A stretch of DNA of 23,465 nucleotides from Bacteroidales bacterium (lineage in GTDB: Bacteria > Bacteroidota > Bacteroidia > Bacteroidales > ML635J-15), in contig JALOAQ010000041.1 in NCBI GenBank assembly GCA_023228725.1, forward strand, positions 1 through 23,465. Direction: 5' to 3'. Position numbers and translations under genes: made by a program. This document shows positions 1-7,861 of the stretch, piece after piece. The notes beneath the pieces are model-generated. The model searched no databases and had not been told where the DNA came from. It saw nothing but the letters and a program-made list of their open reading frames with translations. Within the stretch, counting starts at the first letter, position 1. Every line of letters starts with the position of its first letter.

Positions 1-68
1 ACCAAATAATTATCCATTAGGCAAAATAATTATTAAAATTTGTGAACAGACATAAAATATATTCAAGA

Positions 69-87
69 ACTATTATGACATAATAGT
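69..87. repeat. Short perfect inverted repeat
   Basis: ACTATTAT (69-76) and ATAATAGT (80-87) are exact reverse complements around the 3-base centre GAC. It could be an operator half-site pair or a small hairpin. The stem is almost entirely A/T, so chance is a realistic explanation. Confidence 0.3.
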
Positions 88-504
88 AGCAAAACCACAG
101 TAACACACACTTATGTCAGTAACAGAAATATTCAGTGGATTAAAAGCAATTTTGACGATTTACAATAAAATTAAAAAAACTATCAAAAACATTTGTTTTA
201 TAAAAAATATTAGTATTTTTGTAGGAAATAATATGTAACAATCTGAAACTTATTTCAGGATGTGGGTTTAGGGAGAGAGTTTGGGCGTGAATGACTGAGT
301 TGTTACAAGTCGGAAAAATAACAATAATTATAACAATCAAATTATTTTAAGAATGAAAAGCAAAATGATAATGAAGGAAAAAATCTTTCTTTAAATACAG
401 CATTGATTTGCAGGAATTTGATAATTCAATTTCTGAATTTGAGCAATTTTAAGGCGTTTAAATAAAAAAAATTGTAAGTTATTTTAAAGTCTAATTAATT
501 TAAC

Positions 505-512
505 TAATTTTG
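505..512 (+). promoter_or_regulatory. Candidate -7 promoter box for gldF
   Basis: TAATTTTG fits the Bacteroidota sigma-ABfr -7 consensus TAnnTTTG and lies 27 bp before the gldF ATG. No clear -33 TTG is seen at the usual 17-23 bp upstream spacing, so the call rests on the -7 element and its position. Confidence 0.45.
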
Positions 513-539
513 CAGGTTAAATTTTAATAGTTTTATTTG

Positions 540-1271
540 ATGTTTACTTTATTTTTTAAAGAAATCAAAGAATTTTTTAGCTCAATAACAGGTTATCTTG
601 TTGTTATAATATTTTTACTAATTAACTCAATGTTCTTGTGGATATTTAAGGGAGCTTTCAATATTTTTGATCTTGAAATGGCAAATATTGACAGTCTTTT
701 TATAATTTCGCCTTGGGTGTTTTTATTTTTAGTCCCTGCAATTACAATGAATATGTTTGCCGGAGAATATAAGTCGGGAACTATGGAGTTACTTTTAACC
801 CGACCATTAAGCGAGCTACAAATTGTTTTAGCAAAATATTTAGCCAGTGTGGTTTTAGTTTTGGTTGCCTTAACTCCTACTCTATTTTATTTATTTTCAA
901 TTTACTTTTTAGCCGACCCTATTGGCAACCTTGATTTTGGTGCTATTGCAGGCTCTTATATAGGGTTATTTTTCTTAGCAGCCATTTATTCTGCTTTAGG
1001 AATATTTGCAAGCTCATTAACTAAAAATGCAATAATATCTTTTTTACTTAGTTTAATATTTTGCTATGTATTTTTCCTTGGTTTTGAAAACATTTCATAT
1101 TTAATAATTTCAGGAAAAATCTCAGATTTCATAATTACACTTGGAATAAACGACCACTATAGATCTATGAGTCGAGGAGTAATTGACACTCGCGATGTTG
1201 TTTATTTTTTATCAGTTATAAGTATATTTATTTTTATTACAAAACTTAGATTGGAAAGTCGCAAATGGTAA
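540..1271 (+). CDS. gldF: GldF-like ABC-2 transporter permease
   Basis: Membrane-spanning permease subunit of an ABC-2 type exporter. In Flavobacterium johnsoniae, GldF works with GldG and the ATPase GldA and was described as needed for gliding. The 243-residue product is close to the usual GldF length. It shows about six hydrophobic segments and the ABC-2 permease stretch FAGEYKSGTMELLLTRPL between the second and third. An in-frame TTG at 537 would add one residue, but the ATG at 540 is preferred. Its stop overlaps the gldG start by 7 bp, indicating translational coupling. No gldA-type ATPase gene is present in the window; gldA is also unlinked in F. johnsoniae. The role in gliding as opposed to other export is inferred by family only, because many non-gliding Bacteroidota keep these genes. 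Confidence 0.88.
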   Translation: MFTLFFKEIKEFFSSITGYLVVIIFLLINSMFLWIFKGAFNIFDLEMANIDSLFIISPWVFLFLVPAITMNMFAGEYKSGTMELLLTRPLSELQIVLAKYLASVVLVLVALTPTLFYLFSIYFLADPIGNLDFGAIAGSYIGLFFLAAIYSALGIFASSLTKNAIISFLLSLIFCYVFFLGFENISYLIISGKISDFIITLGINDHYRSMSRGVIDTRDVVYFLSVISIFIFITKLRLESRKW

Positions 1272-3037
1272 AAATTATGAAAAAAGACAAAAGTTCTCGT
1301 TCGGTTTTAAAAAAACAAAATATTTTTCAAGCCATTTTGATTTTAGTGCTAATCACTATATTTGGCATTCTATCCTCTTTATTATTTCACAGATTTGATT
1401 TAACAAAAGAGAAAAGATTTTCAATAACAGAAACTTCTAAAAATATCTTAGATGGACTAGAAGACCAAATAATTATTGATGTTTATTTAGAAGGAGATGA
1501 TTTACCAGTTGAATTAATTAGATATAAAAAAACTGTAAAAGAATTTTTGGATAACCTCAAATCTTATTCTAATAAAATTGATATTATTTTTAAAAATCCA
1601 TTTGATGAGGGAGACCCAGAGCAAAACCGAGAAATTTATTTGCAACTTTATAATAAAGGGCTAAGTCCGACTTATATTAGCCAATCACAAGATATGGGGC
1701 GTAGTGAAAAAATGATTTTTGCTGGAGCTATTGTAAAATATGGTGAAAAAGAATATCCAATAAATTTGATAAATAATAATTTAAGCACAGGAAGTAACTA
1801 TGTGGGCTTATCAGAAGCCGAATTAGAAAGAGACTTTATGCATGCTATTTGGATGATAACAAATAATCAAGTTAAAAAAATCGCATTTTTAGAAGGGCAT
1901 AAAGAACTAACAGAATATCAGACTTACGACATAATGTCATCTTTATCAAAATATTATCACATTGACAGAGTAAACATGAATCATGTTTTAAATGCTTTAG
2001 ACGATTACGATGTTGTTGTTGTTGCTAAACCTGAAGGATATTTTACAGAAAAAGACAAATTTATTTTGGATCAATATATTATGCAAGGAGGAAAAATAAT
2101 ATGGTTGATTGAATGGATGAAAATAGAAATGGATTCACTAAGCACTAAGCCAATGCAAATGGCAATGCTAAACGATATAAACTTAGACGACCAGTTGTTT
2201 AATTACGGAGTTAGAATAAATCCAGATTTAATCCAAGATTTAAGTTGTTTAAATATTCCTGTATATGTTAATACAGTTGATGGAAAGCCACAATTCGAGC
2301 CTAGACCTTGGCCGTTTTTTCCAGTTATTATTCCAGACACATTATTAAACCATAGTTTATTAAAAAATATAGAACCTATACGCACACATTTTGCAAGTTC
2401 AATAGACACTGTTGGCGAAAATCCAAAAATAAGAAAAACCATTTTGTTAAGAACATCAAAATTTTCTAAATCTATGATACATCCTGTAGAAGTAAATTTA
2501 GAAATAATGAGAGGCGAACCCGAGTTAAAAACTTTTAACAAACCTAATTTACCTATAGCTGTACTTTTAGAAGGAAAGTTTAAATCTAATTTTGTAAATC
2601 GTTTATCTGAAGAATTTGCTTACAACCCCGATTTTAAATTTATACCTGAAAGTGAAGAAACCAAAATGATAATAATTTCTGACGGTGACTTTATTAGAAA
2701 CGAAGTTAGGGTAATGGGAAATAAACAACAACCTTATCCCTTAGGTGCTGATAAATATTACCCTGAACAATTTACGCCAGGTAATACTCAGTTTTTTGTA
2801 AACTGCGTAAACTATTTATGTGCTGACGATGACTTTATTTCTTTACGCATGAGAGAGGTAAAAATTAGGAAACTCAATAAAGCTGAACTTAAAAACAACA
2901 AAAACAAGTGGTTATATTTAAACACAATACTACCAATCTTATTTATAATAATAATCGGAGGTATAATCTTGTTCTTTAGAAAGCTTAGATACAACTTAAA
3001 TATAATACAAATTCAAAAAACTTATTTAAAAAAATGA
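1265..3037 (+). CDS. gldG: GldG-like ABC transporter auxiliary protein
   Basis: Partner of GldF in the GldAFG-type transporter; a membrane-anchored protein with a large extracytoplasmic domain. The 590-residue product has an N-terminal membrane segment (about 21-41) followed at once by the hallmark DLTKEKRFSITETSKNIL. It has a FLEGH motif (208-212) typical of GldG/DUF4350-like domains, and a C-terminal membrane helix (about 551-572) with a basic tail. This two-helix layout matches GldG. The ATG at 1265 overlaps the gldF stop; a second ATG at 1277 is an alternative start. The following gene overlaps by 4 bp (ATGA), so gldF, gldG and the DUF4340 gene form one operon. Confidence 0.88.
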   Translation: MVKIMKKDKSSRSVLKKQNIFQAILILVLITIFGILSSLLFHRFDLTKEKRFSITETSKNILDGLEDQIIIDVYLEGDDLPVELIRYKKTVKEFLDNLKSYSNKIDIIFKNPFDEGDPEQNREIYLQLYNKGLSPTYISQSQDMGRSEKMIFAGAIVKYGEKEYPINLINNNLSTGSNYVGLSEAELERDFMHAIWMITNNQVKKIAFLEGHKELTEYQTYDIMSSLSKYYHIDRVNMNHVLNALDDYDVVVVAKPEGYFTEKDKFILDQYIMQGGKIIWLIEWMKIEMDSLSTKPMQMAMLNDINLDDQLFNYGVRINPDLIQDLSCLNIPVYVNTVDGKPQFEPRPWPFFPVIIPDTLLNHSLLKNIEPIRTHFASSIDTVGENPKIRKTILLRTSKFSKSMIHPVEVNLEIMRGEPELKTFNKPNLPIAVLLEGKFKSNFVNRLSEEFAYNPDFKFIPESEETKMIIISDGDFIRNEVRVMGNKQQPYPLGADKYYPEQFTPGNTQFFVNCVNYLCADDDFISLRMREVKIRKLNKAELKNNKNKWLYLNTILPILFIIIIGGIILFFRKLRYNLNIIQIQKTYLKK

Positions 3038-4056
3038 AAAAAACAAATATAATATTACTTATAATAATTTTGGTTTTAGTTATAATCACATCTGGTTTAT
3101 ATTTTATTCAAAACTCAAGCAATCAAACCTCTTACAGAGACTTTGCAGTTCAAGACACTGCTAGTGTGGATAAAATTTTCATTGCTGATAAAAATAATAA
3201 TACGGTTTTATTAGAAAGAAAAGATAATTATTGGGAAGCCAACAAAAGTTTTACAGCGAGAAGAGATCTTACAAATTTGCTATTAGAAACTTTTTATAGA
3301 ATAGAAGTTAGCTCACCGGTTCCTCAATCTAAATTAGACAAAGTTTTAAAAGACATATCTGTACGTGGAGTTAAGTGTGAAATTTATCAAAACGGAAAAA
3401 TTGCTAAAACTTATTATATAGGAGGTGTTACAGACGATAATATTGGCACCTACATGATAATGGAAGGCTCTGAACAACCATTTATAATAAGAATACCGGG
3501 GTTTAATGGTTTTTTAAATGTGAGATATAATACTGATATAAATGAATGGAGAGAAAAACTTATTTTTAATTATAAAGTTCAGGACATTGCTAAAGTTGTA
3601 GTTGAATATTCAAACTTCTCTGAAAACTCTTTTATTGCAATTAATAATGGAAATAATAGTTTTGACTTAACTGAAATAAACGGAAATAAGATAGGATTTG
3701 ATTTTGATACTTTAAAAGTAAAAACTTTTATTTCATCATGTAAGCTTATTGGTTTTGATGCTTTTATCAGCGATTCACTACAACAAGAAAAGTATGACAG
3801 TCTTTCTTCACTACCATTTGTAGCCAAATACAGCGTTGAAGATATGCAAGGAAATATAAAAAGTTTTAAAACTTATTTAAGACAAAACATTACAAAACTT
3901 TTAGATGATGACGGGAATTTATACGATTGGGATATTGATTATTTGTATGGTATTCTTGATGATAAAACCGTAGTATTATTACAATACTACATAATAGACC
4001 CTATTGCTACAACTAAATCAAGTTTTATAAAAACCAATGAAGAATTCGACTATTAA
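3034..4056 (+). CDS. DUF4340-like membrane-anchored protein
   Basis: A 340-residue protein with one N-terminal membrane anchor (about 5-27) and a beta-rich extracytoplasmic remainder. The region from about 40, with repeated short units such as VDKIFIADKNNNTVLLERKDNYW, resembles the DUF4340 family, which is often found next to GldG-like ABC transporter genes. No enzymatic motif is visible. It overlaps gldG by 4 bp and is the last gene of the operon, so it probably forms part of, or assists, the GldFG complex on the periplasmic side. That role is inferred from gene context; the biochemical function is unknown. Confidence 0.7.
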   Translation: MKKTNIILLIIILVLVIITSGLYFIQNSSNQTSYRDFAVQDTASVDKIFIADKNNNTVLLERKDNYWEANKSFTARRDLTNLLLETFYRIEVSSPVPQSKLDKVLKDISVRGVKCEIYQNGKIAKTYYIGGVTDDNIGTYMIMEGSEQPFIIRIPGFNGFLNVRYNTDINEWREKLIFNYKVQDIAKVVVEYSNFSENSFIAINNGNNSFDLTEINGNKIGFDFDTLKVKTFISSCKLIGFDAFISDSLQQEKYDSLSSLPFVAKYSVEDMQGNIKSFKTYLRQNITKLLDDDGNLYDWDIDYLYGILDDKTVVLLQYYIIDPIATTKSSFIKTNEEFDY

Positions 4057-4135
4057 AACACTTAACAAAGATTGTTCATAAAAAACTAAAAAAAATATTT
4101 TTTTATAAATAAAAATTAAATTAAATATATTAAAT

Positions 4136-4144
4136 TTATCCACA
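4136..4144 (+). promoter_or_regulatory. Consensus DnaA box upstream of dnaN
   Basis: TTATCCACA is an exact match to the classical DnaA-binding 9-mer, ending 18 bases before the dnaN ATG. It sits at the end of a nearly pure A/T stretch (about 4080-4138) and overlaps a weak -7-like box, TAAATTTA (4131-4138). A DnaA protein bound here would be placed to control dnaN transcription. I see no second good box in the 106-bp gap, so a full replication origin is not supported here. Confidence 0.55.
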
Positions 4145-4162
4145 AATTAAAATTGAATTAAT

Positions 4163-5293
4163 ATGGATTTTGTAGTATCAAGTGCCAGTCTTTTAGGACA
4201 ATTACAATTAGTTAGTAAAGTTGTTGTTAGCAAAAACGCTCTTCCAATTTTAGACAATTTGCTTTTTGACATTAAAGATAGTATATTAACAGTTACAGCC
4301 AGTGACTTAGAAACAACTATTCAAACTACAATAGAACTTACTTCATGTAATGGTGAAGGCAGTATTGCCATTGAGACAAAAAAACTTTTAGAAATATTAA
4401 GAGAATTACCGGATCAACCTTTAACTTTCCAAATAAATGTTGAAGACCAGAGAATAGACATAACATCATCAAACGGAAATTTTTCTATGGTTGGTCAAAT
4501 AGGAGATGATTTTCCTGTAATTCCTTCGATAAAAGCTGAAAAAGAAAAAAGGTTTAATATAATACCTGATGTTTTATACGGCGGAATATCCTCAGCTATT
4601 TTTGCTACAGGAGATGACGAACTAAGACCAATTATGAATGGCATACTTGTTGAATTTAAAAATGATAAAATAAGTTTTGTTGCAACTGATGCTCATAAAT
4701 TAGTTAAATACTCACGAACTGAACTAAAAACAGAAGAAGAAGTATCTTTTATTCTGCCCAAAAAACCAGCATCTTTATTAAAAGGTATTTTGCCCAAAGC
4801 TTTTTCGGATATTGAACTAAGCTTTGATGATAAAAATGCTTTATTTACTTTTGATAACACAAAATTAATTTGTCGCTTAATTGAAGGAACTTTTCCAAAT
4901 TATTCTACTGTTATTCCTCAAGATAATCCAAATAAATTAGTTGTTGACAGAATAGAATTATTATCTTCCCTAAAAAGAGTGTCGATTTTTGCTAGTCAGT
5001 CAAGCAGTTTAGTGGGGATAGAAATTACCGGAAACACTTTAGAAGTTAGTGCCAAAGACACAGATTATTCTGTGGCAGGTAACGAAACTATAAATTGTCA
5101 ATATTTAGGAGATGACATGAAAATCGGTTTTAAATCTAATTTTTTAATGGAAATACTTAATAATATTTCTACTACAGAAGTTGTTTTTGAATTATCAGAC
5201 CCAACACGTGCAGGTATAATTTTACCAAAAGACAACGAAAATGAAAATGAAGATGTTTTAATGTTATTAATGCCAATGATGCTAAATAATTAA
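4163..5293 (+). CDS. dnaN: DNA polymerase III beta subunit (sliding clamp)
   Basis: The ring-shaped clamp that tethers the replicative polymerase to DNA. The 376-residue length fits the family (about 366-380), and three clamp domains of roughly 120 residues each are recognisable. Family features seen include VVSKNALPILDNLLF near the N terminus, ATGDDELRPIMNGILVEF and FVATDAHKLVKY at the start of domain 2, and a C terminus with LMLLMPMMLNN, like the LMPMRL ending of other clamps. It lies 106 bp after the DUF4340 gene with its own A/T-rich upstream region and DnaA box. A gldG-to-dnaN neighbourhood is also known in flavobacteria. Start at ATG 4163 by alignment to the usual clamp N terminus. Confidence 0.97.
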   Translation: MDFVVSSASLLGQLQLVSKVVVSKNALPILDNLLFDIKDSILTVTASDLETTIQTTIELTSCNGEGSIAIETKKLLEILRELPDQPLTFQINVEDQRIDITSSNGNFSMVGQIGDDFPVIPSIKAEKEKRFNIIPDVLYGGISSAIFATGDDELRPIMNGILVEFKNDKISFVATDAHKLVKYSRTELKTEEEVSFILPKKPASLLKGILPKAFSDIELSFDDKNALFTFDNTKLICRLIEGTFPNYSTVIPQDNPNKLVVDRIELLSSLKRVSIFASQSSSLVGIEITGNTLEVSAKDTDYSVAGNETINCQYLGDDMKIGFKSNFLMEILNNISTTEVVFELSDPTRAGIILPKDNENENEDVLMLLMPMMLNN

Positions 5294-5316
5294 TTTAAAA
5301 TCTAAAATTATATGGC

Positions 5317-5430
5317 GGTGTCTCATAAGTGTCAAACTGCTTCTTTCAATATTCGGACTCAGTCAGGTACTTCTGTACGCTCCTTCGTCCTCAATTTCAG
5401 AGCCTTGCATTTTAACACTTCTGAAACACC
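5317..5430. repeat. Long palindromic (MITE/REP-like) element
   Basis: A 114-bp stretch with dyad symmetry, visibly richer in G+C than its surroundings. The outer arms are 5317-5340 and 5407-5430. The left arm begins GGTGTCTCATAAGTGT and the right arm, reverse-complemented, begins GGTGTTTCAGAAGTGT; I count 20 of 24 matches across the full arms. Inside, GGAC (5355-5358) pairs with GTCC (5387-5390), and GTAC (5367-5370) pairs with GTAC (5375-5378) around a TTCT loop, all sharing one centre near 5373. The result is one long interrupted hairpin. Terminal inverted repeats starting GGTGT suggest a small non-autonomous mobile element or dispersed repeat; no clear target duplication is visible. It could also terminate dnaN transcription. 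No second copy was noticed in this window. Confidence 0.6.
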
Positions 5431-5480
5431 TTAAATGTTTATTGTTTTAAAACTTGTTTTGAGATAACCCCTTTTTTATT

Positions 5481-6251
5481 ATGAATATAAAAATAAAAAA
5501 ACCAATAGTATTTTTTGACCTTGAAACTACAGGAATAAATCCTTCCACTGACAGAATAGTTGAAATTTCTATTTTAAAAGTATTCCCTAATGGAAACGAA
5601 ACTATTAAAACTTACCGCATTAATCCGGAAATCGATATTCCTAGTGAATCATCAGCAATACATGGCATTACTAACGAAGATGTTAAAGACTCACCCACAT
5701 TTAAAATGCTTGTAAAAGAAATTATAAATTTGATAGATGATGCCGATTTAGCAGGATATAATTCTAATAAATTCGATATTCCTCTTTTGGCAGAAGAATT
5801 ATTAAGAGCAGGTTCTAATTTTGACTTAAAAAAACGAAATTTTATAGACGTTATGGTAATTTTTATGAAAAAAGAACCAAGAAATTTAGAAGCTGCCTAT
5901 AAATTTTATTGCAATAAAGAGCTTGAAAATGCTCACTCTGCCGAAGCCGACATTAAGGCTACTTATGAAGTATTTAAAGCACAAACTCATTATTACGACG
6001 ACTTAGACACCGACATAGAAAGTATTTCAAAATATTCTTCTCAAAACAATGCAGTTGATTTTGCCGGACGCTTAATATATGATGAAAATGAAAATATTAT
6101 TGTAAATTTCGGGAAATACAAAGGGAAAGAAATTAATTCTGTTTTTCAAAAAGACAGTTCATATTACGATTGGATACAAAAAAATGACTTCCCACTTTAC
6201 ACCAAAAAAGTATTCACTGAATTATATATTAAGTTTAAACAAAATCAATAA
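5481..6251 (+). CDS. DEDDh 3'-5' exonuclease (DnaQ-like) with C-terminal DUF3820-like module
   Basis: Metal-dependent exonuclease of the DnaQ/epsilon superfamily that removes nucleotides from 3' ends. All five catalytic residues are visible: D13 and E15 in FFDLETTG, D99 in NKFDIPLL, and H152 and D157 in HSAEAD. HGIT at 61-64 is also conserved. Residues 1-170 form the exonuclease. After a short linker, residues about 208-245 (FGKYKGKEINSV...YYDWI) resemble the DUF3820 module found at the C terminus of exodeoxyribonuclease X-like enzymes. The position after dnaN suggests a role in replication or repair, but 187 bp and a palindromic element separate them, so co-transcription is uncertain. It may be proofreading, DNA repair or nucleotide clean-up; the sequence does not decide between these. 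Confidence 0.88.
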   Translation: MNIKIKKPIVFFDLETTGINPSTDRIVEISILKVFPNGNETIKTYRINPEIDIPSESSAIHGITNEDVKDSPTFKMLVKEIINLIDDADLAGYNSNKFDIPLLAEELLRAGSNFDLKKRNFIDVMVIFMKKEPRNLEAAYKFYCNKELENAHSAEADIKATYEVFKAQTHYYDDLDTDIESISKYSSQNNAVDFAGRLIYDENENIIVNFGKYKGKEINSVFQKDSSYYDWIQKNDFPLYTKKVFTELYIKFKQNQ

Positions 6252-6270
6252 AAACTAATACTTAGCTTTA

Positions 6271-7335
6271 ATGAAACATTGTATCAGTATTTTTCTTATA
6301 AGCTTTATAATAAATATAAGTTTTGCCCAAGAATACAAAACGCCTAGTTGGTTGCAAGATTTACCACAAAACGAATCTGACTGCATATATGCAATTGGCT
6401 TTAGCGATCCAAGAATGAGTGATAGTGTTTTAGCAAAAAACTTGGCACTAAACAGAGCTTTATCAATTGCTGCAATAACAAAGCAATCTAAAATTTCTTA
6501 TGTTTCCGATTTTTATGAAGCAAAAAGTGAAGAATATAGATGGTATTTCACTAAAGAATCTTTTGAAGAATATGGCAAAATAAAAGCAAGTGCATATATT
6601 AATGACAATTATGAAATTATTAAAACAGAGACCAACAGTAATGGGGAAATTATATTATTACTAAAACTTTTTCCTTCACAAGATATAAACTTAGAACACA
6701 ATTATTTTATAGACCTTGAGTACTATAACCAAGTTTTTGAATTAAATAACACTCGTTCATTAGAATATTTCCGGAATATAAAATTGAATACTCTTTGGAT
6801 AAAAAATGAAAATAAAGATAGCCTTAAAACTTATTACGAAATTTCAAATTTCAATGATTATATAAATATTGAAGAGATATATGACACATTAGAGATAGAA
6901 GCCCCAAGATTTCATTATACTTATAAATCTAGTTTAGAAAACAATATTGATTTTAAAGATTTCGGGTCTTATTCAAGTTTATCAAAAGGTTTATGGCAGG
7001 CTTATTTGGATTCATATACTCAAAGCATATTATTAATCACGAAAAATTATTCTTCAAAACTTGGCAGTATTCAAGACGACTTTAAAGAAAATAGAAATGA
7101 TTCGGGAAATAATGATTTAAAAACTGAAAGTTTAGCTAGAAATACATTTATGAACACTCTTAGTTTTGAGCTTGGAGGAATAGAAATTTTTAACAATAAT
7201 TTATACAATAGACTATATTTGGAAAATAAAAGAATAGCTTATAAAAATGAAACTTTTTTTAAGGATAAAACTAGTTCTCAAAAAGATAAAAACAAAAAAG
7301 AATGTTTTCTAAAGAAATGGTTTAAGAAGGGATAG
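6271..7335 (+). CDS. Secreted LPP20-like protein
   Basis: A 354-residue protein with an N-terminal signal peptide (about 1-19, cleavage after SFA before Q20). Residues 24-80 (PSWLQDLP, then YAIGFSDPR, then an alanine-rich helix) resemble the LPP20 family of Helicobacter-type envelope proteins. Unlike true LPP20 lipoproteins there is no cysteine at the cleavage site, so it is probably periplasmic or outer-membrane associated rather than lipidated. The rest (about 130-354) is not recognised; the C terminus is rich in Lys and Asn. It starts 19 bp after the exonuclease gene, so the two may be co-transcribed. Function unknown. Confidence 0.65.
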   Translation: MKHCISIFLISFIINISFAQEYKTPSWLQDLPQNESDCIYAIGFSDPRMSDSVLAKNLALNRALSIAAITKQSKISYVSDFYEAKSEEYRWYFTKESFEEYGKIKASAYINDNYEIIKTETNSNGEIILLLKLFPSQDINLEHNYFIDLEYYNQVFELNNTRSLEYFRNIKLNTLWIKNENKDSLKTYYEISNFNDYINIEEIYDTLEIEAPRFHYTYKSSLENNIDFKDFGSYSSLSKGLWQAYLDSYTQSILLITKNYSSKLGSIQDDFKENRNDSGNNDLKTESLARNTFMNTLSFELGGIEIFNNNLYNRLYLENKRIAYKNETFFKDKTSSQKDKNKKECFLKKWFKKG

Positions 7336-7357
7336 AAAATACATAAAACTTTTGAAT

Positions 7358-7806
7358 ATGTAGGTTAAGGAACAAAAATATGAAAGATTGTACATTCAGT
7401 TAGCTGAATTATTACAAGGAACAAATAATTTCATTAGTAAACTATCCACAATTGTTGCAGTATTGCACAATAAAAACAAAGATTATTTTTGGACTGGGTT
7501 TTATTTTTTAACAAAAGATAACAATTTAGAAGTATCTTGTTATCAAGGTCCGCTTGCATGTATAAGGCTAAAAAAAGATACAGGAGTTTGTTGGGCAGCA
7601 TTAATTCAGGAAAAAGTATTATTGTAAATAATGTTCACGAATTTCTAAAACATATTGCCTGTAATCCACTAAGTAAGTCAGAAATAGTTATATCAGTATT
7701 TAAAGATGGTAAAGTCATAGCTGTCTTGGACATTGACAGTAAGAAATTCAATGTCTTTGATGAAATAGACATTAAAGGTTTAGAAAAAATTATTTCTTTA
7801 TTATAA
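7358..7806 (+). pseudogene. msrC: Disrupted free methionine-(R)-sulfoxide reductase (GAF-domain, MsrC/fRMsr)
   Basis: Intact fRMsr reduces free methionine-R-sulfoxide using three cysteines in a GAF fold. The reading frame carries KEQKYERLYIQLAELL, FWTGFYFL, YQGPLAC and GVCWAAL, then goes out of phase in the A5 run at 7611-7615. The matching continuation is in the -1 frame: SIIVNNVHEFLKHIAC, SEIVISVFKDGKVIAVLDIDS and FDEIDIKGLEKII. All three family cysteines are still encoded (codons at 7559, 7589 and 7660). Restoring one A would rejoin the protein. In addition the in-frame ATG at 7358 is followed directly by TAG, and the next possible start is a TTG at 7388, inside the conserved N-terminal helix. 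Two independent lesions favour a pseudogene, though a homopolymer sequencing error could explain the frameshift. Confidence 0.75.
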
Positions 7807-7861
7807 TAATTTTTCTAAATTGTTAAAAAAAAACATAAAAAATTAAAACAAGGGCTTAATT

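Larger units (their letters stand above)
1..539. other. Intergenic / left-edge region without a supportable gene
   Basis: About 540 bp ahead of gldF with no convincing gene. A plus-strand frame is open from the left edge to a stop at 53-55 (17 codons) and could be the tail of an upstream gene, but nothing in it is recognisable. A 66-codon minus-strand frame (140-340) has no homology signal that I recognise, and I treat it as spurious. A short plus-strand frame at about 375-452 could be a gene remnant but is too short to call. The region also holds a small perfect inverted repeat (69-87), a G-rich patch (258-285) and, close to gldF, a Bacteroidota-type -7 box. Confidence 0.6.

Noticed and set aside
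1..17. Possible minus-strand ATG at 17-15 running off the left edge
   Set aside because: Only about five codons are visible, which is not enough to support a gene.
140..340. 66-codon minus-strand frame with a hydrophobic start
   Set aside because: No recognisable domain, no promoter or ribosome-binding signal, and its composition is like random A/T-rich DNA; the hydrophobic start is expected by chance in such DNA.
4057..4162. Replication origin upstream of dnaN
   Set aside because: Only one good DnaA box is present; an origin normally has several boxes plus an unwinding element, and the A/T run alone is not distinctive in this genome.
7604..7624. Programmed -1 ribosomal frameshift site at the A5 run
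   Set aside because: The reading phase gives GAA-AAA-G, not a standard slippery heptamer, and I see no downstream stem-loop; the separate ATG-TAG lesion also favours decay.
7537..7806. Second half of the msrC-like gene as an independent gene
   Set aside because: The first dozen or so residues of this frame are out of phase with the family, and it only matches the fRMsr C-terminal half, so it is part of the disrupted gene.
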